64,000 bases of DNA, taken from positions 6,172,501 through 6,236,500 of the forward strand of contig OY978529.1 of the NCBI GenBank assembly GCA_963854835.1. The letters run 5' to 3'. Numbering within the stretch: the first letter of the stretch is position 1; every line of letters starts with the position of its first letter. Both the position numbers and the translations under genes were made by a program. The notes beneath the pieces were generated by a model. That model saw only the letters and a list, made by a program, of their open reading frames with translations, did not search any database and was not told the DNA's origin. This DNA comes from Megamerina dolium. Lineage: Eukaryota > Arthropoda > Insecta > Diptera > Megamerinidae. Positions 1-10,277 of this stretch are shown in pieces.

Positions 1-445
1 CATCTACTATGAGCTGCTCCCCTACGGCCAAACTCTTAATTCAGACCTGTACTCTCAATAATTGGACCGTCTGGAGGAAGCAATCGCCCAGAAGCGGCCA
101 GTTTGGAAAATAGGAGAGGAATTGTGTTCCATCAGGGCAACGTCAGGCCACATACGTCGATAGTGACTCGCCAGAAGTTCCGGGAGCTTGGTTGGTAGGT
201 TCTTAAGCATCTACCGTATAGTCCGGACCTGGCACCAAGTGATTATACTACCTGTTGCTGTATATGGCGAATGATTTTGCTTGTGAAGAATTCGCCTCAA
301 GAGAAGCTTGTGAAAATCGTCTCTCCCAGTTGTTTGCCAATAGGGACGAGGGTTTCTATGAGAGAAATAATGGATCAAAAATTCATATTTTCATTTCCAA
401 AAAATTCTGCCTACAACCAAAGATACTTTTTTTTTTTTTAAATTA
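1..445 (+). mobile_element. Tc1/mariner transposase relic, C-terminal half
   Basis: This is the C-terminal half of a mariner transposase, cut by the window edge and broken by stops and frameshifts. Readable pieces include YYELLPYGQTLNSDLY at the start, a degenerate catalytic block HQGNVRPHTS near 130-160, and YSPDLAPSDY near 218-247, followed by FASREACENRLSQLFANRDE. In the family the second block reads HQDN, so the second catalytic aspartate has become glycine here. The third aspartate (SDY) is kept. The copy at 28190-28870 is of the same family on the opposite strand. It is a dead element and no termini are visible. Confidence 0.85.
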
Positions 446-498
446 AGCATTTATTAGTTTAAATGATTTTCATAAATATCCTACAAATAAAAAAAAAA

Positions 499-858
499 AT
501 AAATAAATATGTGGCATTTAAAGCCCCAAAGGGCTCATTGGCCGAGCTTCTCTCCCATTACTGTTGTGCGTCTTAAATTTTGGACAGTATTAGAATGGAC
601 CTACTTATTTTAGCCGGTTCCGAACGGCAGAACACTTGTGACATCACTTTTTCTGAGCTTTGTCATTTTTTTTTTTTTTTAGAAGCTTTTTCATGGCAAG
701 TTGTTACTGTCGGAAGAATTGCCAATTGCTTGCCGACAGGTGGGTACCGTTCGAAAGAAAAATCTTTTCGATATTAAATTTGTTATGCATCAGCCGGGTA
801 TTGAACCACGACCTACAGATCAGAAGGCGAACACACTAACCACTGAGCTACGGCACCC
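499..858 (-). mobile_element. tRNA-derived SINE, copy A
   Basis: This nearly full-length SINE is read on the minus strand. Its head at about 785-858 is tRNA-like, with an A box TAGCTCAGTGG and a B-box region that reads GGTTCAATACCC. A body of about 280 bp follows, ending in GCTTTAAATGCCACATATTT and an A/T-rich (ATTT)n tail at 499-510. A poly-T run at about 667-680 interrupts the body. The short open frames across it are chance. The same sequence recurs eight more times in this window. Confidence 0.85.
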
Positions 859-862
859 ATTA

Positions 863-2428
863 ATACATTAATACATTAATGTGTAGCTTAAAAGATTAAT
901 TCACCACACGAATGTATTCATAAAAGTTTTCACCATAGGGAGAAAGAGAGAGAGAGAGAGAGAAAGAGAAACCGACTTGCCAAAAGTAGGAGAGGAAGAA
1001 ATATTGCATTCAATCAACATATTCCAAAAGGGTTTTAATCTATTCAAAAATACGTCGCGTCACCGCCTTAATGAGTATTAATAAGCCGTTCATTCCAATA
1101 AGCACTTTGTGCTTTGTTTTTAGTGGTTTCATTATTTGTGTTGCTGCAGCAACTTGTGTGATTTCTTTTGTTTGATTTTTTGTTAAATACTTTATTTACA
1201 TAAATACTGAATGCTAGTGTCAAGTATTTAAAAGGGGTTATATAAAGAAATGGGAAAATGGGGGAAGAAACAAAGAGTACAAAAAAAAAAAAAACAAACA
1301 ACTACAAAATATCAAACAACAATGAGTTTACTGTAAGCTTCACCATTTACATATTGTTGTTTCACATGTACTCTTATATGTATTTCCTCTCATTTTTTTC
1401 TTCATACACATATACGCTCTGTATCGGTTTGCTAAGCCAGTTTTTTTCTTGCTTTACTTATTTTTTAGTTAGCATACAGGCAGGTAGTTGTTTGTTATGT
1501 ATGTATGTGCACATCAATTGACTTCTCATCTCCATAAGGCTTTTTGTATCTTCTCTCTTGTAAGCAAGAGCAATATGATTTTTTTTTTCTGTCTTGCAAT
1601 GTTATTGCCACAATTCTGTTGCTTGCCTATCGGCTGATGTATCTATATAAGTACATATGTCATCATTTCATCGTCGATGATGATAGCTGGTGTATGAAAA
1701 AATTTTCTTGGAGATCAGTGGCGGCATACAATTTTCTTTAAACAACTTTTCCATTTAAAAACATTTACTATCACAATATATCGATATATCCATGCTTAGA
1801 TGACAGACTTTTGTATGGGAGGTTGGAGGGCTTTATAAGCAAAAACATCAATTTTTGAATATAGCCGTATGTATGACGTACTTTTATATTGGAGGTATTC
1901 GTTATTTTCATTACAATATGTCAATTCTCAAAGGTTTCTGATTTTATTGAAAAAAAAAATCCTTATATAGCGAGGTTTTAGGTTTTCTTTCGTAAAATGT
2001 GAAAACATAAAAAATTGCCAACACGTCAGCCAAGAAGTGATAGAAATGGAATGGCGACTACTATGGGTATACTCGAGATTAAAGTTCAAACAAATGTGAG
2101 GTCGAAAATCGACAAAAAACCGCCCACAGCTTCTCAGAAGTCATCCGTAGAGGAATGGAATGTATGACTGAAATTTGTCATTTTTCCTTCCAAACATTTT
2201 CTTAGGGAACCTTGTGCTAACTTTATTCCTTAGAGGGACTCTCCTGCAAAATTCACCATATTTTCTTAAATTCTATACCAGAGCTCCCAGAAATGACCTA
2301 TAGAGCCAAAATCAGTCCATAACCAACTTACATTGTAAAAAATTTGTCCCAAAAGTAAGTAATCCCCTATCTTTATCTTTTATGTGGCCTACCCTTTAAA
2401 ATAAATATAAATACCTATGAAAAAAAAA
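863..2428. other. Non-coding A+T-rich gap with (GA)n
   Basis: A GA-rich microsatellite lies at about 940-972 and several poly-A and poly-T runs occur. No gene or recognisable mobile element was seen. Short frames here are low-complexity. Confidence 0.5.
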
Positions 2429-2429
2429 A

Positions 2430-2783
2430 ATAAATAGATGGCACTTAACTTCCCGAAGGGTTCTTTGCCCGAGCCTTTCTTCCATTACTGTTGTGCGTGT
2501 TAAATTTTTGTCAGTATTAGAAGGGACCTACTTAATTTCGCCGGTTCCGAACGCCAGAACTCTTGCGACATAACTTTTTCTGAGCTTCGACACAGAGTTC
2601 TTTTAGAAGCTTTTTCATGGTAAATTGTTACTGCCGGAAGAATTGCCAATTGCTTGCCGACAGATGGGTACCGTTCGAAAGAAACAATTTTTCGATATTA
2701 AATTTGTTATGCTTCAGCCGTGGATTGAACCCATGACTCACAGATCAGAAAGCCAATACACTAACCACTGAGCTACGTCACCC
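2430..2783 (-). mobile_element. tRNA-derived SINE, copy B
   Basis: This is a full-length SINE copy on the minus strand. Its tRNA-like head ends at 2783 with GGGTGACGTAGCTCAGTGG, and an A/T-rich tail lies at 2430-2436. It aligns along its whole length with copies A, C, F and G, with scattered substitutions. The head keeps the A box (TAGCTCAGTGG) and a weaker B box (GGGTTCAATCC). Confidence 0.85.
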
Positions 2784-2960
2784 ACTAAATATATATAAGA
2801 ATCCATACATATCGCCATGGTTGAAGAGGGTTCGCTTCTAGAGAGTTTAAATTTAAAGTCGATCCGCATATTTTATTGGAACTTATTTATCGTTTACTTT
2901 TTTCGTTTCTGTGCGCTCCCCTACAAAATCAACGTAAAAATATTTAAAAATGGTAAATAA

Positions 2961-3215
2961 TCAAATAGCTACAAAAGGATCACCTCAAGAGAGCTGAGAT
3001 ATAAGGTCTACCCAAATTTATTTGTCCTCCAGGAGTTTCGCAAAAATATTTATGATTTAATAAAATTCTCTAACGCCGATTCTTGGATAGCACTACAGGG
3101 ATCAAATATATCATTGATAACCGTTGGAAAACAACAATATTTCAACATTTCTCCTGAAGATACCAACTCCCAATCTCTAGCAGTGAAAGAGGTTCTCATA
3201 AACGCAAAAACATAA
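2961..3215 (+). CDS. Unassigned 84-codon open frame without Met
   Basis: This frame is open from just after a TAA (2958-2960) to a TAA at 3213-3215 and has no internal start codon, so it could only be an exon or a pseudogene. Its composition is protein-like rather than low-complexity, with segments such as YPNLFVLQEFRKNIYDLI and ADSWIALQGSNISLITVG. An AATAAA-type signal follows about 40 bp after the stop, which would fit a terminal exon or a retrocopy 3' end. I do not recognise the family. A chance open frame is a real alternative in 64 kb. Confidence 0.25.
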   Translation, partial: SNSYKRITSRELRYKVYPNLFVLQEFRKNIYDLIKFSNADSWIALQGSNISLITVGKQQYFNISPEDTNSQSLAVKEVLINAKT

Positions 3216-3679
3216 GCATCTTGAATTGTGAATTAAATCATTAAAAAAAAAAAAGAATAATAAACTTTTGTAAGTCTTATTATCACGGTAATTTCAAAAA
3301 ATGAATGCACTTGGTCAAGTTCCCCAAAATTGGAGGTGTGAAGGATTTGTCGAAAACAAAGGATTTCAAAGACTTACAAATAGCTTCCGTAAAAATGAAT
3401 TAAAAATTCATAAATATGTAAAAAATTTTTCCACATTTTTTTCAGTGTAATTTGCAGCATTGAATGCTTTTGTCGAATGCTGCCGGAGGTTAACCGAAAA
3501 TTTGATCAAATCCTCCCAGTCTTTTCTAATTGCCAGAAATATCACTGTGGCAAGTTCAAAGGAATATTTTAAGATGTCAACTCCAAAGCCTTTGTTGGTG
3601 TTGGGTGCTTTGAAGCACTTGTATTTAATAAACAGGTAATTATTACTGATCAATTACATCAAATATTTATATCCTCTAC
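3216..3679. other. Gap with an unassigned minus-strand frame
   Basis: No transposon is recognised here. A minus-strand frame at 3408-3653 (81 residues, including GFGVDILKYSFELATVIFL) looks fairly protein-like but matches nothing I know. It may be chance. Confidence 0.3.
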
Positions 3680-4290
3680 TTGGAACTCATTGGCTACTTC
3701 AGCATCCACCTTATTTGGGTACCAGGCGACAGAGACATCAAAGGTAACTGTAGGGCGGATGAACTAGCAAGGCATGACACAACATTAGCACTCCACCCGG
3801 ACAAAGCATCGGTGCCAATGCCACTAGCAACTTGTAAATTACTGATAGACAGATTCACCATAGATAATGCTAACACACTTTGGAGACAGACAGGAAACTG
3901 TTGAAATAGTCGGCTAATGTGGCCGAAATGGAACTTAGCTCGAACTAAAGTACTTTTGAAACTGAACAGGCAGGACATTAGAATGACAATTGGTGTTCTA
4001 ATAGGACACTGCTCTCTTGGAAGAATAAACTACGGACACCTTACGACTACTGCCAAGATATAGAGGAAGAAGAAACAGTTGAGCAGCTTCTGTACGGTTG
4101 ACAGGCTATTGGCAGAAGAAGGCTGACTGCATTCGGAACGGCTTTTCTTGGTGGCGTCTCAGAGGTTACGAAAATAAAACTAATAAAGATAGTGTCATTT
4201 ATAAAATCCACAGGTTGACTCAAAGAGGACCCAGTTGGGTAAGGGATAAAACTCCGGTGTTATCACTCAACCTATCTACCTATATCCGCT
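3680..4290 (+). mobile_element. Non-LTR element, RNase H and C-terminal relic
   Basis: This is the 3' part of an I/R1/jockey-type retrotransposon ORF2. The RNase H C-terminal motif HLIWVPGDRDIKGNCRADEL lies near 3705-3765. In active members the D of ADELA is the last catalytic aspartate, which is kept here. After a stop at 3902-3904 the homologous frame continues (NLARTKVLLKLNRQDIRM, then IEEEETVEQLL), matching the cysteine/histidine tail seen intact at 60542-61255. The copy ends in a tail resembling CCTATCTACCTATA at about 4268-4283. It is 5'-truncated and dead. Confidence 0.75.
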
Positions 4291-5039
4291 ACTGAATTTC
4301 GCCTTCGTGTAAGTAGCACTATACTCTACATGATTGTTTACATAAGAATCTCATACATACATGTGCGTCTGTACATTGCAATGCAACACTTGAACTTCTG
4401 TTATTGCCGTTGATATTCATACTTTACGAGTACATGTTCCGCCGTAATACTACCACCTTTACTCTTTCTCTTTTGAGCATTCTTATCGAGGTATACCGAG
4501 TTTGATACATACAAATGTATGGTAAATCATATACACTCATACTCCTACGTATTGTACATGCAACTAAAAGCCGATTTACTTTGTTCAAATATCATGTGAA
4601 TTGTACCAGAAGAAGAACATTCTTTAGGAGGAGTTTTTTATTTAGCTTCTTCTTTTTTTTTTTTTTCAAATTATTATCTTTTCTTTTAGCGTTTCTCGCT
4701 CATTTTCATTTTTCCACTCGCATATTATCAACATTGCCAGGAACCTCACAAAGAAACAATAGAAATAGGAAGCGGTGTCTGCGTGCATGTGTTGGAGATA
4801 TGATATGCTTTATCTGTGATTGTTTTATTTGTTTCTTTGCGGAAATATGTGCGTTCGATTTGACATTAATTCTAATAAGAACATTTGTGAGAGATAGAGG
4901 CTTTGGGTAGTTAGAGTAATTTACCATCTCTAAGAGTAGGTGCACATTTTGCAACCTATAGTTTAGGTTAGGTCTGAAGGACGTGTGTGAACATATATTC
5001 ACATTTCCACTCGGAGGCATCTATTGCCCATTGCGATTG
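4291..5039. other. Non-coding gap
   Basis: This is A+T-rich sequence with a poly-T tract near 4650-4668. The two longer frames here are low-complexity or antisense artefacts. The last ~100 bp may be the 3' UTR of the adjacent minus-strand RNase H element. Confidence 0.4.
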
Positions 5040-5645
5040 CCCTTGATTGCCGGAGGAGGCACACCTTCCCAGAGCAAGCAGTATTCATGTGTAATCCTTA
5101 TTGAACCATTTGGTTCTCCATACGAAGTTGTGAAGCTCTTTTAAGTCCACTCTCGCGAGTTCTTTCAGTCCAGTAAAGAAACGAGACCCCAAACATTGAA
5201 GTCGTTTTGTCTGTAGTCCTGGACAAAGACACAGATAGTGGTTAATTGATTCTTATTCCTCTTCATCTCGGCAACCTCTACACAGTCCGTTCGTCGGTAT
5301 ACGCCAACGTTGAAGCATTAGCGCGATGGTCCTTCTCATGTTCAGCTTAGGCTATAAGGTCCCGGACACCTCAGAATCCTCTCGGCAAGTCCAAAAGCTG
5401 TTCGCCTTTTAACCAAAACAGTTCGCAAAACGGAATTTGTACTGAGTCATTGGCCTCATTGGCGTCCATACTGGATCCCCTTCGTTCCCTCTAATATCAC
5501 TATGTCCAGGAACCCAACAAAGAGAGACCCTGTGGTTTCCTATGTCACATAATGAAGTTCGGCATTTTAGCACGATTTTCGAATTGCCAGTTCTGGACTC
5601 AATTGTCTTCAATGCCGTTTGACTGTCTACAAAGATAGTGATATT
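5040..5645 (-). mobile_element. Non-LTR element, RNase H and Cys-rich tail relic
   Basis: Read on the minus strand, it begins at about 5640 with ITIFVDSQTALKTIES (the third RNase H motif, with its aspartate kept). It continues through HRVSLCWVPGHSDIRGNE near 5510-5560. Further frames to about 5040 carry a degenerate cysteine tail (RGCRDEEE, then ESINHYLCLCPGL). Frameshifts and a small deletion after GNE remove the final catalytic motif. It is related to the elements at 3680 and 60542. It is an inactive 3' fragment. Confidence 0.7.
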
Positions 5646-5734
5646 CGAAGGTGGAATTGTACATCTTGTAACCTATACTATGTGCATTTTTCCATATCTG
5701 TTACTTCACCTTACGTGTGTTGCAAGAGGAACCT

Positions 5735-6608
5735 CAAACTTAAAAAGTATGAAATTGCATTTGGTTATCATCATTGAAAGCCTTGCATTGTTTTTCAAAG
5801 TATTCTCCACACTTTTGCATGTGCTCAAACCAATGGTCGAAGCACTTTCGCCACTCCGACTGAGACACCTCCAAAATATGGTTTCTGTTGGGTTTGGCTC
5901 TATTGCTGTTTTGTTTCAGGCTCACACGCATGTATCCATGATTCGTTACCTGTCACGATCTTATGTATAAACGTCTTTCGAAGCAACGCGATCGAATTTT
6001 TTCATCATTTCTTTCCACCAATCGACACGAGCCTTTTTTTAATCGGTTGTTCGATTATGCGGGATCCAACGAGAGCAAATGTTTCTCACAGCTAAGTGTT
6101 TATGCAATATCGTATGCACGACGGTAAAAGTAATGTCCAAGGATGCCTCTATCTCACGATATGCCACATGACGATCTTTCAGTGTCAGTACACGCGCAGC
6201 ATCGATGGTTTCTGGCACAATGGCCGATTTTGGACGACCTTCACGAAATTCGTGGTGAAGCAAGCGGCGACCACGCTTGAATTCGTTAACCCAGCTCTAA
6301 ATTGTCTGGAGGGTTGGTGCTTCATCACCAAATGTCGCATGAAGACGATCGAAGTACGGTTGTTGAGATAATTCACTTTGAAAATCGTAAAAAATCATGG
6401 CTCGAAAATGTTCATGAGTTAAAAACATTTTTTAACCGAGATGAAGTTTTCACGTCACTGTAAACAATACAAATAGCGCTTGTACATCAAAACGTTCTGA
6501 GTACGTTTATGCTAAAAAATGTCAAACTATCCAATGGAAATGTCAGATTTGACGAAAACATACTAGATCATACTTCTTAAATAGAAAATATAAAAAAGGC
6601 AACCCTCG
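5735..6608 (-). mobile_element. Mariner copy with catalytic core deleted
   Basis: The right end at 6608 starts with CGAGGGTTGCC beside a TA target. On the minus strand the N-terminal half is readable: LSQQPYFDRLHATFGDEAPT, then FREGRPKSAIVPETIDAARV, DRHVAYREIEASL and ICSRWIPHN. The frame then jumps to the C-terminal block LEVSQSEWRKCFDHWFEHMQ at 5750-5860. The region bearing all three catalytic aspartates is therefore almost wholly missing. The left terminus is not clear. The copy at 41733 belongs to the same or a close family. Confidence 0.8.
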
Positions 6609-7149
6609 TACACTTGACTCCTTCAGTATTAGGATTCTGATTGTCGGAAAGCTTTAAATTGAGGAGGAATTATTATACAGAGTGACAATAGACAAACATC
6701 TAGTTAGGTCACTAATTTCGAAATTTTATATTCTCTGTCACTAAAGGGCAACATACATAGTATCCATTCATCAATTAAGCTGATACTGCAAATGTGTATT
6801 GTCTGATATTATATCTACCATACTACGGGAAATGTTGCAATGTTGTCCAAGTTGTATAAATGATTTTTTATTGTTCTCATAGTTATTACTTTAGCATTTT
6901 ATACTTTCGTATTTCCTTTTCTTTATACGATTACATACACATAAAGTGTGTTCTTAACAACGAACATTAAAGTAAATTCCGAAAAATATAGATACCAACT
7001 CGTGTATACATACTCGTTCTCTTAAGTCGATCTATTCACTTTGTGTTGATTATAACTAATGTTGATTGTATTGTTTATATTTAAATCCGTTATTTATTTG
7101 AACTACTTTTAAAAAGTGGTTACTTGGCGATAAAGTAAGAGCTAGTCAT
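6609..7149. other. Non-coding A+T-rich gap
   Basis: No gene, repeat array or recognisable transposon was seen. Confidence 0.4.
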
Positions 7150-8300
7150 TACTGTGTATGGTAGCCTTGTACACCTTGTCGTGGTGTAGGGGCATATTGT
7201 GGGCTGCATCGAGTCACATGGAAGTCGTAGCCTTTTTGGTGGGCATGATCCGGCGCACAAACCAAGAACTACCGCAAACGCACAGGTTGAAAGAGCGGCT
7301 TCTACGATTCCTGTTTAGTCGTTGAGGCTAGCCAATTGTTCTATTAGACACTGGTTAATCAGTCAACCCTACGGGGAAGTGCAGCAATCTATCAGACTAA
7401 CGTCTCTGCAGATTTTGAGCAGAGACATGATTTTTTTTTTGTTGTTTTTTTTTATGATTTTTGGAAAACTCCATGGGGCGTGGTAAGCCCACGTTCCGGA
7501 CCCACAAGAGCTAGTCTGGGGACCCGGAGGTGGGTAGATCTACCGGCCTGAACAATCCCCTAAACTAAAGGTGGAACAGCCAGTGCCGGTGAACTTGCTT
7601 GACGTGCTAGAGCCAATCTTAATAGCGGACTCCGTACCAGGTCCGGCGAACCTACGGTTTCAATGAGCCTTCCCATGGGGGCACCCATGGGTGACTAAAT
7701 AGTCTTCATACTAAAGCGTTTTAATTTGATGGACCCAAATGAAAATATAAATCTGCTCTGCACACCATTAAATGTGCAACAAGAATCGTTGGTCGAGGTG
7801 GCAACCGGTCCCTTAGCTAATGAGCAAATGCTCTTAACGGAGGGAGCAACAATTCCTCCCTCTGTCAGGTCGGAGGGTATAGTCTTTCCACTTAGCCAAG
7901 AATCGGCGGGAGTGTCTATCACCTCGGAAGAGGAGAGAAATTTCCTAAATCCTAAGTCATCAAAGACTCAGAAATATTACTCCCCAAGGGCATCCCGTTA
8001 GAAACACCTCTGTAGGACATGCTGAAAGGAGCGTCTCTTCAGAGGCTATTCGCTCAAAACCTACTTTTGCAGAGACTGTTCGCTCTAAAAGGATCGGTAT
8101 TCTACCGAGCAACTTCTCAGAGGGCATTTGGACCTCTAAGAAAATTCGCAAGGTAAAAAAGTGTATCCTCAACAAGATATACGAGACCCGTGGTGGCCGG
8201 TGAAGCCCCACTTTGCTGGCTACAGTTACAAGCCCGGGTGACTTACTGTCAAATGTCTGGACAACGAAGTTATAGCTCTGGAAGGTGTAGATAAAACCTA
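7150..8300 (+). mobile_element. 5' UTR and ORF1 (gag-like) of an I-type non-LTR element
   Basis: A comparatively G+C-rich leader (7160-7725) ends in a small hairpin (CCCATGGGGGCACCCATGGG) just upstream of an ATG at 7726. The ORF1-like frame begins MMDPNENINLL and shifts near 7990. It continues as TFAETVRSKRIGILPSNFSE, then KPHFAGYSYKPG and LTVKCLDNEVIALEGV. Conserved KP-F and YKPGW-type blocks are typical of ORF1 proteins of I-like elements. The expected tryptophan after KPG is a TGA. No RT domain follows, so this is an isolated 5' fragment. The family assignment is inference. Confidence 0.55.
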
Positions 8301-8484
8301 ATTAAAATTTCTAGAACTCTTTTATGAAGCTGCAGTATGTCCATAACGATGACCTTAACGAAATTTGCAACAGCGAAACAACTGAATATCGAAGAATCTG
8401 GAGATTATGTAAGCTAAGCTAAGTGTATGGGAGCCCTCTAACGTGTGGATATAGAGCGGTTGTGTGTTTGGAGGAAATGTTGAA

Positions 8485-8654
8485 AAGGAACAACTGCCGG
8501 AACTACCCGACCTGACATAATACTGTCTGACTGAATGTACTGTCCAAAATTTTAAGTGCTACATATTTTATGCTAAAAGGTGACTATGTTACGAAATAAA
8601 GAAATATTTTCCCAAATTTGATGTGTTTTCTTTGTAGTTCTAGGACCGCCCTAG
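8485..8654. mobile_element. Mini-mariner (deleted derivative) with SINE remnant
   Basis: Both ends match the mariner family seen whole at 43243-44380. The left end has GGAACTACCCGACCTGACAT and the right end is a divergent version of TAGTTCTGGGACCGCCC. The inner right part (AAATTTGATGTGTTTTCTTT) also matches the 3' UTR of the copy at 46217. No transposase remains. Positions 8538-8570 (ACTGTCCAAAATTT joined to TAAGTGCTACATATTTTA) resemble the SINE 3' end with a deletion, suggesting a nested and decayed SINE. Confidence 0.65.
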
Positions 8655-8865
8655 TAGATCTCGATTTTACATTGTACATCGCACCAACGTCGATTCCTAG
8701 GCATATATGGCGACATTTTCCGAATTTCAAGTGACTTATACTCGGAGAAAGTATCGCATAGACAAAATTAATGGGGTTTGGTCATAGGTTAGGTTAGGTT
8801 ATGTGGCTGCTCTCTCTCTGAAAGGACACACTTATGCCAGAAAGTTCCATTGTGATACCGCCGAG

Positions 8866-9230
8866 CTTCTCTTCCAATAATGTTAAAAAAAATAAATAAA
8901 TAAATATGTGGCACTTAAAGCCCCAAAGGGCTCATTGGGCGAGCTTCTCTTCCATTACTGTTGTGCGTGTTAAATTTGGACAGCATTAGAAGGGACTTAT
9001 ATTAACCGGTTCCAAACGGCAGAACTCTTGTGACATCACTTTAACTTAGTTTTGTCACAGAGCTCTTTTAAGAAGCATTTTTGGCAAATTGTTACTACCG
9101 GAAAAATTTCCAACTCTTGCCGGCAGGTGGATACGGTTCGAAAGAAAAATCTTTTTGATATTAATTATTCTTATGCTTCAGCCGGGGATTGAACCCTAAC
9201 CGTAACCACTAACCACTGAGCTACGGCACC
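8866..9230 (-). mobile_element. tRNA-derived SINE, copy C, with adjacent fragment
   Basis: A full-length minus-strand SINE spans 8890-9230 with a (TTTA)n tail at 8890-8905 and a head ending in GGTGCCGTAGCTCAGTGG. The head has a deletion in the anticodon region. Immediately to its left, 8866-8888 repeats a piece of SINE body (GAGCTTCTCTTCCAATAATG), which suggests insertion beside or into an older SINE. Confidence 0.8.
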
Positions 9231-9881
9231 GGCTACGGTCATACATTTTATTCTTCTATGAACAATTCCTGGGCAGCTATAGTGATATTAGTCGATTTTC
9301 AGGAGATTCTGTTCTCATTTTACATGGGTGTACCCTTAAGCATTGGAAATTGCGAGTGAGTGAGCTCAGAAAAAATGTTGTACATAAAAAAATTAAAAGA
9401 GGTCGCCATACATTTCAATGCTTTAGTGACAATACTTAAGTAGATATCGGGTTGTTTACCGATTTTCAGGTATTGTTACGGTAATTTTCTATGAGAGCTC
9501 TCCCAAGAGTTGAATATAGGAAATGAGTGTATCAAAAAAGTTAATAGGGTTCGGTCATATTGTTTACCCTTCCAGGGACAATTTTGTATTGCAAAATAAG
9601 TCTTTTATAAACTTCAATTCACTTCGATTATGACCCCAAAGGGGTTAAATTTATATGAACAACCTCCATTCTAAAGGCATATTTCAAAGTGTCACGTTGA
9701 AAATCTGAATACTACTCGTGTTTGAAATTTATCCAAGTCGTATTGAACATGCACATAAAGTTATGAACATATTCATTTTCAACAAATCATATTGGGACCT
9801 TAGGGAACACTGCGCAGGAGAGAGCCATTCGCAACTCATGCATCCTAAGAAGTTCACTTGAAGATGTGTTTTATGTAATAT
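9231..9881. other. Non-coding gap
   Basis: No gene or recognisable element was seen. The sequence immediately upstream of 9882 is the empty-site flank of the RTE insertion that follows. Confidence 0.4.
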
Positions 9882-10277
9882 GTTAATTCCTCGCAAGATC
9901 TTTGGACCTATTTGCGTTGGTGGCGAGTACCGAATAAGGTACAACCATGAGCTGTACGAGCTGTATGCCGATATTGACATAGTAAAGCGCATCAAAATCC
10001 AGCGGCTGCGCTGGCTAAGTCATGTCGAGCGAATGGAAGAACATGCTCTCCAGCTAAGAAGTTGTTATATTCGGAACCCGCTGGAGGACGACGCAGAAGA
10101 GGAAGACCAAACCTCAGGTGGAAAGACCAAGTACTGGCGAACCTGACGGCGCTTGGTATTTCTAACTGGCGCCAGCTAGCGAAGAACATAGATGGCTGGC
10201 GAAGCATGTTATTTTCGGCCTAAATCGATATTCGGTTGTTATGGCCACATAAGTAAGTTAGTAAGTTAATTCCTCGC
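9882..10277 (+). mobile_element. 5'-truncated RTE-type LINE with 13-bp TSD
   Basis: The inserted part (9895-10264) encodes only the C-terminus of an RTE-type ORF: FGPICVGGEYRIRYNHELYE, then ELYADIDIVKRIKIQRLRWL and SHVERMEE, with a frameshift after that. It ends with the 3' UTR motif CGGTTGTTATGGCCACATAA and an (AAGT)n tail. Identical 13-mers GTTAATTCCTCGC flank it at 9882-9894 and 10265-10277. That is a target-site duplication and direct evidence of retrotransposition with 5' truncation. Confidence 0.9.

Noticed and set aside
785..858. Possible genuine tRNA gene (A and B boxes present)
   Set aside because: The acceptor stem does not close, the sequence continues into a conserved body, and it recurs as part of the SINE.
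4515..4910. 131-codon frame as a membrane protein gene
   Set aside because: It is F-rich low-complexity from a poly-T region with no family resemblance or supporting signals.
7960..8211. Minus-strand 83-codon frame
   Set aside because: It is antisense to the better supported I-like ORF1 continuation on the plus strand.
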